DNA from: an uncultured Faecalibacterium sp.
GTDB taxonomy: Bacteria; Bacillota; Clostridia; Oscillospirales; Ruminococcaceae
Assembly: GCA_902463235.1 (NCBI GenBank)
Contig: CABQER010000028.1
Span: 1-10,504 of the forward strand
Direction: 5' to 3'
DNA length: 10,504 nucleotides
The translations under genes and the position numbers were made by a program. The notes under the pieces are model-generated. The model was not told the DNA's origin, searched no databases, and saw only the letters and a program-made list of their open reading frames with translations. Of the stretch, positions 1-5,464 are shown in pieces; within the stretch, counting starts at the first letter, position 1, and every line of letters starts with the position of its first letter.

Positions 1-9
1 GCTAAGACC

Positions 10-37
10 ATTATAGCCAATTTTCCGGTGCTGTCAA
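10..37 (-). promoter_or_regulatory. Strong SigA-type promoter reading out of the window to the left
   Basis: On the minus strand there is a perfect -35 box TTGACA (32-37), a 16-base spacer and a perfect -10 box TATAAT (10-15). The predicted start of transcription is near base 3, so the gene served lies outside the window. The spoVT terminator at 77-118 sits just upstream and would insulate this promoter from spoVT transcription. A match this close to consensus suggests a highly expressed or tightly controlled gene, but the gene cannot be seen. Confidence 0.7.
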
Positions 38-76
38 GCCCCTTGGAAAAATGTTTTAAAAGATTCATAATTCTGT

Positions 77-118
77 CATAAACGAAGAAAGCGCCCTCCT
101 TATTATAAGGAAAGCGCT
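77..118 (-). terminator. Intrinsic terminator of spoVT
   Basis: Read on the minus strand, bases 118-106 and 102-90 form a 13-bp stem with a 3-base loop. Two U-G pairs make the stem continuous in that direction only; on the plus strand the same positions are C-A mismatches. A T-rich tract (TTCTTCGTTTATG) follows the stem. The stem starts 12 bases past the spoVT stop codon. The strand-specific pairing supports termination of leftward transcription. Confidence 0.8.
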
Positions 119-130
119 CCGGCATGTTCT

Positions 131-673
131 TTACTCTTCCATCTGCCTTGCCAGAAATGCCGCTGCCACATTCACGGCCTTGAGCTGGGCGGCATCCGGC
201 GTGGCCGTGCGGTCTTCGGTCAGCAGGGCCACCACGCCGGTCACATCGCCTGCCGCAATGATGGGTGCGGCGCACAGCACTGCTCGGGGCGAGCCTTCGC
301 AGGGCAGGATGCACTTTTCGGCAATGCCCTCGCTCTGGTACAACCTGCGGCCATCCATCAGCTTTTCCAGCGGCTGGCTGATGCTGCGGTCGGCCAGCTC
401 CCGCCGGCCGGAGCCGCTCACCGTAAGGATGCGGTCACGGTCGGCCACCAGTGCGGTCAGCGCAAAGCTTTTGCTGAGCACCTCGGTATACTGGGCCGCC
501 ACTGCGTTCATCTCGCCAATGGGCGAATACTTTTTAAAGATCACCTCGCCGTCGCCTGTGGTGAAGATCTCCAGCGGGTCGCCGCGGCGGATGCGCTGGG
601 TGCGGCGGATCTCCTTGGGGATCACCACCCGGCCCAGCTCGTCGATGCGGCGCACGATTCCTGTTGCTTTCAT
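131..673 (-). CDS. spoVT: SpoVT-type transcriptional regulator (AbrB + GAF-like domains)
   Basis: This 180-residue protein matches the SpoVT family in length (B. subtilis SpoVT is about 178 residues) and over its whole sequence. Residues 1-51 form an AbrB/SpoVT swapped-hairpin DNA-binding domain (MKATGIVRRIDELGRVVIPK, then EIRR and GDPLEIF). Residues 56-178 fit the C-terminal GAF-like ligand-sensing domain, ending in the family-typical AAFLARQMEE. I chose the ATG at 671-673 because GGAGG lies 9 bases upstream; a longer reading to 712 would add 13 residues foreign to the family. In spore formers SpoVT is a forespore regulator made under SigG that tunes late sporulation genes. Related non-sporulating clostridia also keep such proteins, so the gene does not prove sporulation. 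It appears monocistronic, with its own terminator, and is divergent from the flavoprotein gene at 901. The symbol rests on recalled family similarity. Confidence 0.92.
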   Translation of the reverse strand: MKATGIVRRIDELGRVVIPKEIRRTQRIRRGDPLEIFTTGDGEVIFKKYSPIGEMNAVAAQYTEVLSKSFALTALVADRDRILTVSGSGRRELADRSISQPLEKLMDGRRLYQSEGIAEKCILPCEGSPRAVLCAAPIIAAGDVTGVVALLTEDRTATPDAAQLKAVNVAAAFLARQMEE

Positions 674-712
674 GTTTTTGCTCCTCCGTTTCCTTAAAAA
701 TGCCTGCAGCAC

Positions 713-741
713 TAGTATCTGTCAGGCCGGGCCATTTATAC
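713..741 (-). promoter_or_regulatory. Candidate spoVT promoter resembling a SigG site
   Basis: On the minus strand GTATA (737-741), a 17-base spacer and GATACTA (713-719) precede spoVT, with a predicted start near 706. The usual SigG pattern is GHATR, about 18 bases, then CATWHTA. The upstream box fits fully and the downstream box misses only the first base. The best SigA reading (GATACT with GGTATA as -35) is poor. Such short boxes can occur by chance, so this remains tentative. Confidence 0.4.
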
Positions 742-787
742 CTGCTGCCCCCGCGCAAAAAGACCTGCACGGAAAGCTGCCTCTTCG

Positions 788-816
788 TTGCGTTTCCGGC
801 AGGGTTCTGCTACAAT
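788..816 (+). promoter_or_regulatory. SigA promoter for the BaiN-like flavoprotein gene
   Basis: The -35 box is TTGCGT (788-793), the spacer is 17 bases, and the -10 box is TACAAT (811-816). A TGC immediately before the -10 box gives an extended -10. The predicted start is near 823, which leaves a leader of about 78 bases before the ATG at 901. Confidence 0.65.
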
Positions 817-829
817 GATACAAAAAGCC

Positions 830-863
830 GTTTTCATAAGCACAGCACCCCGCTTATGAAGAC
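830..863 (+). promoter_or_regulatory. Leader hairpin / dyad upstream of the flavoprotein gene
   Basis: Bases 830-841 and 852-863 can pair into a 12-bp stem with one G-U pair around a 10-base loop; the 9-base core TTCATAAGC / GCTTATGAA is perfect. It begins about 7 bases after the predicted transcription start. No U-run follows, so it is not an intrinsic terminator on the plus strand. It could be an operator dyad or an RNA element such as a stability hairpin or protein-binding site. The function is unknown. Confidence 0.5.
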
Positions 864-900
864 AGCTTCTAAAATTCTACTGAGAAAGGCAGGTGTCCGG

Positions 901-2202
901 ATGCCGAACATCCTCATTCTGGGCGGCGGTGCCGCCGGTCTTGCAGCCGCGCTGGCGGCGGCACAAAGTGCCCCCGCTGCACAGGTCATTGTGCTGGAGC
1001 GCAACCCGAAGCCGGGCAAAAAGCTGCTTGCCACCGGCAATGGCCGCTGCAATCTGGATAACACCGGCATTGCACCGGAGCTGTATTTCACTGCCGACCC
1101 GGCAGCACTTCGTCCGCTGCTGGATGCCGTAAATACCGCCGACCCGCTGCGCTGGTTCCGTGCGCTGGGGCTTTACACCCGCACCGACGAGGCGGGCCGG
1201 GTGTATCCGTACTCCAATCAGGCGGCGGACGTGCTGGCCCTGCTGGAGCATCACCTTGCGCAGCACCATGTGCAGCTGCGCACCGGCTGCACCGTGCGCA
1301 CCCTGAACCAGAGCCGCAGCGGCTACGCCGTGCAGTTCGAGACGGCAGGCGGCTCTGCCGAAACGCTGCGCGCCGATGCCGTCATCTGCGCCATGGGCGG
1401 CGAGGCAGGGCCGCAGTTCGGCACCGACGGCTTTGGCACCCGGTTCGCCGCCCAGTGCGGCGGCAGGGTGGAGCCGCTGTACCCCTGCCTGACCGCCCTG
1501 CAGTGCGCGAAGCCCCGCAAAGCGCTGGCTGGCATCCGTGCCAAGGCAGCAGCATCCCTGCTGGACGGTGCCCGTGTGCTTGCCTGCGAGAACGGCGAGG
1601 TACAGTTCACCGATTACGGCCTTTCCGGCATCTGCATCATGCAGCTGTCCGGCCTGCTGGCCCCGGGCCGCGGCCCCAAGGCTCCTGCTGTGGAGCTGGA
1701 CCTCTTCCCGGCAGTGGACGAAACCGCACTTGCCAGCCTGTTTGCGGCCCACGCCGCCCAGACGGCAGGGGGCAGCGCCGCTGACTTCTGGCTGGGCCTG
1801 CTGAACCAGAAGCTGGGCCGTACTGTGTGGTCTGCCGCCGGGCTGCAGGACAGCGACGCGCCTGCCGTGCTCACCGCCGCACAGTGGCAGAAGCTGGCCC
1901 ACACCGCCAAGCACTGGCGCTTTGAGGGGCTGACCCCCTGCAGCTGGAAGCAGGCCCAGACCACCGGCGGCGGGCTGGCCCTGCGGGAGGTGGATCAGCA
2001 CTTCCAGTTCAAGGGCTGTCCGGGCCTTTACTTTGTGGGCGAAACGCTGGACTGCGCAGGCAGCTGCGGCGGTTTTAACCTGCACTGGGCGTTCGGCTCC
2101 GGCCTTGTGGCCGGGCGCAGCGCTGCAGGCCATGCTGCAGCAGGCCGTGCTCTGCCAAAAGCCTCCGCGCCCGCAAAGAGCAGGAAAAAGCCGCACAGGT
2201 AA
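901..2202 (+). CDS. BaiN/YhiN-type NAD(P)/FAD-dependent oxidoreductase (HI0933-like flavoprotein)
   Basis: The product is a 433-residue flavoprotein of the HI0933/YhiN/BaiN family. An N-terminal dinucleotide-binding motif GGGAAG (residues 8-13) is followed by LERN (32-35) at the ribose-binding position and the family motif GKKLLATGNGRCNL (39-52). The C-terminal FAD-contact segment is FVGETLDCAGSCGGFNL (from about residue 378), followed by HWAFGSGLVAG. A basic tail rich in Ala, Lys and Pro closes the protein. The physiological substrate of most members is unknown; BaiN is implicated in bile-acid 7-dehydroxylation in some clostridia, but that role should not be assumed here. I chose ATG 901 because the flavin motif starts at once and an AGGCAGG-type Shine-Dalgarno precedes it. 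An in-frame ATG at 856 lies inside the leader hairpin and is less likely. No clear terminator follows before the glp promoter at 2231. Confidence 0.9.
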   Translation: MPNILILGGGAAGLAAALAAAQSAPAAQVIVLERNPKPGKKLLATGNGRCNLDNTGIAPELYFTADPAALRPLLDAVNTADPLRWFRALGLYTRTDEAGRVYPYSNQAADVLALLEHHLAQHHVQLRTGCTVRTLNQSRSGYAVQFETAGGSAETLRADAVICAMGGEAGPQFGTDGFGTRFAAQCGGRVEPLYPCLTALQCAKPRKALAGIRAKAAASLLDGARVLACENGEVQFTDYGLSGICIMQLSGLLAPGRGPKAPAVELDLFPAVDETALASLFAAHAAQTAGGSAADFWLGLLNQKLGRTVWSAAGLQDSDAPAVLTAAQWQKLAHTAKHWRFEGLTPCSWKQAQTTGGGLALREVDQHFQFKGCPGLYFVGETLDCAGSCGGFNLHWAFGSGLVAGRSAAGHAAAGRALPKASAPAKSRKKPHR

Positions 2203-2230
2203 AAATGAGCTTTAAATTTTCAACAAAAGC

Positions 2231-2259
2231 TTGACATCTTGTGCAGATCGCATTATCAT
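2231..2259 (+). promoter_or_regulatory. SigA promoter of the glycerol-3-phosphate operon
   Basis: A perfect -35 box TTGACA (2231-2236), a 17-base spacer and a -10 box TATCAT (2254-2259) give a strong promoter. The predicted start is near 2266, leaving a leader of about 115 bases before the ATG at 2381. That leader contains a terminator, so promoter strength alone would not set expression. Confidence 0.8.
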
Positions 2260-2272
2260 AAAGACAATAAAA

Positions 2273-2301
2273 GTTTGTTCAGAGGATCGAGCAGAACAAG
2301 C
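2273..2301 (+). promoter_or_regulatory. Alternative (antiterminator-like) hairpin in the glp leader
   Basis: GTTTGTTC (2273-2280) can pair with GAACAAGC (2294-2301), giving 8 bp with one G-U pair around a 13-base loop. The right arm is part of the left arm of the terminator stem (2289-2307), so the two hairpins exclude one another. A2295, mismatched in the terminator stem, is paired here. This is the arrangement expected of an attenuator. The RNA switch and the binding of GlpP to it are inference. Confidence 0.5.
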
Positions 2302-2349
2302 AAGGGGAGAGTCGAAAGGCCCTTTTGTTTGTCCTGCTCTTTTTCTTTT
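2289..2349 (+). terminator. Intrinsic terminator inside the glp operon leader (attenuator)
   Basis: Bases 2289-2307 pair with 2321-2339 in a 19-position stem with three G-U pairs and a single A-C mismatch (2295/2333). The loop is 13 bases and the tract TTTTTCTTTT (2340-2349) follows directly. It lies downstream of the 2231-2259 promoter and ends 31 bases before the first start codon, so it would stop transcription before the operon. B. subtilis glp genes are controlled by GlpP-dependent antitermination at such leader terminators, and a glpP gene is present at 9120-9683. It could also double as terminator for the upstream flavoprotein gene. Confidence 0.85.
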
Positions 2350-2380
2350 ATTCGGCAAACGGAGCGATCAGGAGGTTTTT

Positions 2381-3826
2381 ATGCTGGATGTAGCAATTAT
2401 CGGCTGCGGTGTCATTGGTGCGGCAGCCGCCTATGAGCTGTCCCATTACCCGCTGCAGACCGCCATTTTCGAGGCTGAAAATGACGTGGCAGACTGCACC
2501 ACCAAGGCCAACAGTGCCATTTTGCACGCTGGCTACGACCCCGAACCGGGCACCCGGATGGCGCGGCTCAACGTGGAGGGGTCCGCACTGGCCAAGGAGA
2601 TCTGCGCCCGGCTGGATGTGCCGTACCTGCAGTGCGGCAGTCTGGTGCTGGCCCTCAGCCCGGAAGAGCTGCCCCACCTGCAGAAACTGTATGAGAACGG
2701 CATCGCCAACGGCGTGCCGGGCATCCGGCTGCTTTCCGCAGAGGAAACGCTTGCCATGGAACCGAATCTGGCCCCCACTGTCGTTGGCGCGCTGTATGCG
2801 CCCAGCGCCGCCATCGTCAGCCCGTGGGAGTTTGCGCTGGCAATGGCAGAAGTGGCTGTGCGCAACGGCGTGGAGCTGCACCGCAGCTGCCCTGTGACCC
2901 GCATCGAAAAGACCGCCGGCGGCTGGGCGCTGACCACCCCCTCCGGAATTGTGGAAACGCGCTATATCATCAATGCGGCAGGCATCTCGGCGCAGGCCGT
3001 GCACGATATGGCCGCACCCCACAAATTTACCATCCAGCCCACCCGGGGCGAATACTACCTGCTGGATAAATCCGAGGGCAGCCGTGTGCACCACGTCATC
3101 TTCCAGTGCCCCAACGAAAACGGCAAGGGCGTTCTGGTGGCCCCCACCGTCCACGGCAACCTGATCGTCGGCCCGAACGCCGACCCCGTGGAAGGGGACG
3201 ATACCGCCTGCACCGCCGCCGGGCTGGCCTTCGTCAGCGCCGCAGCGCGCCGCAGCGTGCCGAACATCCGCTTCAGCGAGTCCATCCGCAACTTTGCGGG
3301 CGTCCGTGCCAATGTGGACACGGGCGACTTCGTTATCGGCGAAGCGGAAGGCGCACCCGGCTTCATCGATCTGGCGGGCATGAAATCGCCCGGCCTTTCC
3401 AGTGCACCGGCCGTTGCCAGAGAAGCCGTCAAAATTCTGGAAGCTCACGGCGATCTGCCCGCCCCCAAGGCGGATTACAGGGATGGCCGCACCCGGGTGC
3501 GCTTCAAGGAACTTCCGCCCGAAGAAAAAGCCCGGCTCATTGCAAAGGAACCCGCCTATGGCCGCGTGATCTGCCGCTGCGAGACGATCACCGAGGGCGA
3601 AATTCTGGACGCTCTGCACGAAGAGATCCCCGCCACCACCATTGACGGTGTCAAGCGCCGCTGCGGTGCCGGTATGGGCCGCTGTCAGGGCGGCTTTTGC
3701 GGGCCGCGCGTGCTGGAACTGATCAGCAAAACGCTGGGCATCAGTCCGCTGGACGTGCTGCAGGATAAGGCCGGCACCAACGTCTTACTGTGCGAAACCA
3801 AGCAGGAGGGAGAGCACCATGATTGA
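2381..3826 (+). CDS. GlpA-like FAD-dependent glycerol-3-phosphate dehydrogenase subunit with BFD-like [2Fe-2S] domain
   Basis: This 481-residue protein has a DAO-type FAD domain starting with GCGVIG (residues 8-13) and the segment ANSAILHAGYDPEPG typical of the GlpA/L-2-hydroxyglutarate oxidase group. The C-terminal domain (about 390-470) resembles a BFD-like [2Fe-2S] domain: CRC at 398-400 and C435/C440 in the motif MGRCQGGFC are likely ligands, and C428 is an extra Cys. GlpA of anaerobic glycerol-3-phosphate dehydrogenase has the same arrangement. The probable role is oxidation of glycerol-3-phosphate to dihydroxyacetone phosphate, passing electrons to the partner encoded next. The start at 2381 is fixed by AGGAGG at 2370-2375; upstream in-frame codons run through the leader terminator and promoter. 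It overlaps the next gene by 8 bases, suggesting translational coupling. The substrate is inferred from glpK and glpP; an L-2-hydroxyglutarate-type substrate would be the alternative. Confidence 0.88.
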   Translation: MLDVAIIGCGVIGAAAAYELSHYPLQTAIFEAENDVADCTTKANSAILHAGYDPEPGTRMARLNVEGSALAKEICARLDVPYLQCGSLVLALSPEELPHLQKLYENGIANGVPGIRLLSAEETLAMEPNLAPTVVGALYAPSAAIVSPWEFALAMAEVAVRNGVELHRSCPVTRIEKTAGGWALTTPSGIVETRYIINAAGISAQAVHDMAAPHKFTIQPTRGEYYLLDKSEGSRVHHVIFQCPNENGKGVLVAPTVHGNLIVGPNADPVEGDDTACTAAGLAFVSAAARRSVPNIRFSESIRNFAGVRANVDTGDFVIGEAEGAPGFIDLAGMKSPGLSSAPAVAREAVKILEAHGDLPAPKADYRDGRTRVRFKELPPEEKARLIAKEPAYGRVICRCETITEGEILDALHEEIPATTIDGVKRRCGAGMGRCQGGFCGPRVLELISKTLGISPLDVLQDKAGTNVLLCETKQEGEHHD

Positions 3827-5078
3827 TCTGGTCATCGTCGGCGGCGGCCCTGCAGGCCTTGCCGCAGCTTACAGCGCATGGCAGCATGGTCTGCGCGATA
3901 TCCTTATCTTAGAGCGCGACAACGAGCTGGGCGGCATCCTGAACCAGTGCATCCACAACGGCTTCGGCCTGCACCGCTTTGGCGAGCAGCTCACCGGCCC
4001 GGAATACGCAGGCCGCTGCATTGAACTGCTGCGCTCCACCGGTGTCCGGGTGGAGCTGGGCACGATGGTGCTGGACGTCACCCCGGACAAAAAGATCCAC
4101 TGCGTCAGCCGGGAAAAGGGCTATCAGATTTTGGAAGCCAGAAGCATCATCCTCTGCATGGGCTGCCGGGAACGCACCCGCGGTGCCATTGGCATCCCGG
4201 GTACCCGCCCCGCCGGCATCTACACCGCCGGTGCTGCCCAGCGCTATGTCAACATGGAGGGCTATCTGGTAGGCAAGCGGGTGCTCATCCTCGGCAGCGG
4301 CGACATCGGCCTGATCATGGCCCGCCGCATGACGCTGGAAGGTGCCAAAGTACTGGCCTGCGTGGAGGTCATGCCGTATTCCGGCGGCCTGACCCGCAAC
4401 ATCGTGCAGTGCCTGCAGGACTTCGACATCCCCCTGTATCTGTCCCATACCATCGTGGATATTCAGGGCAAGGCCCGCGTGGAAAAGGCCACCGTTGCCA
4501 AGGTGGACGAAAACCGCCGCCCCATCCCGGGCACCGAGATGGAATTTGATGTGGACACCATCCTGCTCAGCGTCGGCCTGATCCCGGAAAATGAGCTGAC
4601 CCGGCAGGCGGGCATCCCCATGGACCCTCACACCAAGGGCGCTGTGGTCTACGAGAATATGGAGACCGGCATCCCCGGCGTGTTCGCCTGCGGCAATGTG
4701 GTGCACGTGCATGATCTGGTGGACTTCGTTTCGGGCGAGAGCGACCTTGCCGGTGCTTCTGCGGCGGCCTATGTTTTGAAGGGCGAAGCCTCCGATACGG
4801 TTGTGCTTGACCTTGTTCCGGGCAATGGCTTGGGCTACACCGTGCCGCAGCGGGTGCGCCCCGCTGATGTGGACAGGAGCGTGAACATCTCCTTCCGTGT
4901 GCGGCAGAACTACGGCCCCAGCCAGATCACCGTGACCTGCGGCGGCAGGCAGCTGGCCCGGTTCAAGCGCCAGCGCATGGCACCCGGTGAGATGGAACAC
5001 ATCGCACTTCCAAAAGTCCTGCTGGAAAAAGCAGACGGCCCGCTGACCGTTGCGGTAGAGGAGGTTATTGCAGAATGA
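3819..5078 (+). CDS. FAD/NAD(P)-dependent oxidoreductase, partner of the GlpA-like protein
   Basis: The 419-residue product is a two-dinucleotide-domain flavoprotein of the pyridine nucleotide-disulfide oxidoreductase superfamily. The FAD motif is GGGPAG (residues 8-13), the second nucleotide motif is GSGDIG (159-164), and a late FAD-contact segment reads GVFACGNVVHVHDLVD. A CMGC pair (113-116) precedes RERTRGAIGIPG; whether it is a redox disulfide is unknown. About 80 C-terminal residues lie beyond the core fold. Its place between the GlpA-like gene and the DUF1667 gene is typical of clostridial glycerol operons, where it probably carries electrons between the dehydrogenase and NAD(P)(H). 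Its role is GlpB-like, though it is not clearly homologous to E. coli GlpB. The ATG at 3819 has GGAGGGAG just upstream and overlaps the previous stop; its own 3' end overlaps the next start by 4 bases (ATGA). Confidence 0.88.
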   Translation: MIDLVIVGGGPAGLAAAYSAWQHGLRDILILERDNELGGILNQCIHNGFGLHRFGEQLTGPEYAGRCIELLRSTGVRVELGTMVLDVTPDKKIHCVSREKGYQILEARSIILCMGCRERTRGAIGIPGTRPAGIYTAGAAQRYVNMEGYLVGKRVLILGSGDIGLIMARRMTLEGAKVLACVEVMPYSGGLTRNIVQCLQDFDIPLYLSHTIVDIQGKARVEKATVAKVDENRRPIPGTEMEFDVDTILLSVGLIPENELTRQAGIPMDPHTKGAVVYENMETGIPGVFACGNVVHVHDLVDFVSGESDLAGASAAAYVLKGEASDTVVLDLVPGNGLGYTVPQRVRPADVDRSVNISFRVRQNYGPSQITVTCGGRQLARFKRQRMAPGEMEHIALPKVLLEKADGPLTVAVEEVIAE

Positions 5079-5428
5079 GCAGCATCAAAGAAGTCATTTG
5101 CATCTGCTGTCCCTGCGGCTGCCACTTGCAGGTAGACCCGGAAAATGATTATAATGTAACTGGAAACGCCTGCCCCAACGGTGCCGCCTACGGCAGGGAA
5201 GAGCTGACCCACCCCACCCGCATCCTCACCAGCACCGTGCGGGTAGAGGGTGGGCTGTACCCGCGCTGCCCGGTAAAAACTGCGCAGGCCGTGCCCAAAG
5301 AGAAGATGACCGAGGTCATGGCTGCGCTGGACCGCGTCACCCTGCACGCACCCGTCCGCACCGGACAGGTGGTGCTGGCAGATGTGTGCGGCACCGGCGT
5401 GGACGTTGTGGCGACGCGAAATCTGTGA
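5075..5428 (+). CDS. DUF1667 small Cys-rich protein of the glycerol-3-phosphate dehydrogenase cluster
   Basis: The 117-residue protein begins with a dense cysteine cluster (C9, C11, C12, C14, C16), then C33 in the context NACPNG, a Cys in YPRCPVKT and another in DVCGTG. This pattern and the operon position match DUF1667 proteins, which co-occur with the two flavoproteins encoded upstream. The cysteines suggest a metal or iron-sulfur site, so a small electron-transfer or assembly subunit is plausible, but the biochemical role is not established. The start overlaps the upstream stop as ATGA, with GAGGAGG upstream, so expression is probably coupled. The last residues are VVATRNL. There are no membrane segments, so it is unlikely to replace the membrane anchor GlpC. 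Confidence 0.85.
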   Translation: MSSIKEVICICCPCGCHLQVDPENDYNVTGNACPNGAAYGREELTHPTRILTSTVRVEGGLYPRCPVKTAQAVPKEKMTEVMAALDRVTLHAPVRTGQVVLADVCGTGVDVVATRNL

Positions 5429-5464
5429 TACACACTCCTGAAACGATACGGAGGGAGCAAAAGC

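Noticed and set aside
877..2196. Long minus-strand open frame opposite the BaiN-like gene
   Set aside because: It mirrors a recognised flavoprotein gene; its low-complexity, Ala/Gly/His-rich translation resembles no family and is typical of antisense frames in GC-rich DNA.
2209..2235. AGCTTT...AAAGCT inverted repeat after the BaiN-like gene as a terminator
   Set aside because: Only 6 bp with a 12-base loop and no following T-run.
2231..2380. Upstream extension of the GlpA-like protein by 50 residues
   Set aside because: The extension would start at the -35 box and run through the leader terminator; ATG 2381 has an ideal ribosome binding site and begins the FAD motif.
2348..3619. Minus-strand open frame opposite the GlpA-like gene
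   Set aside because: The plus-strand gene has clear family motifs and an ideal ribosome binding site; the reverse translation has none.
3909..5000. Minus-strand open frame opposite the FAD/NAD oxidoreductase
   Set aside because: Antisense shadow with no motif or ribosome binding site evidence.
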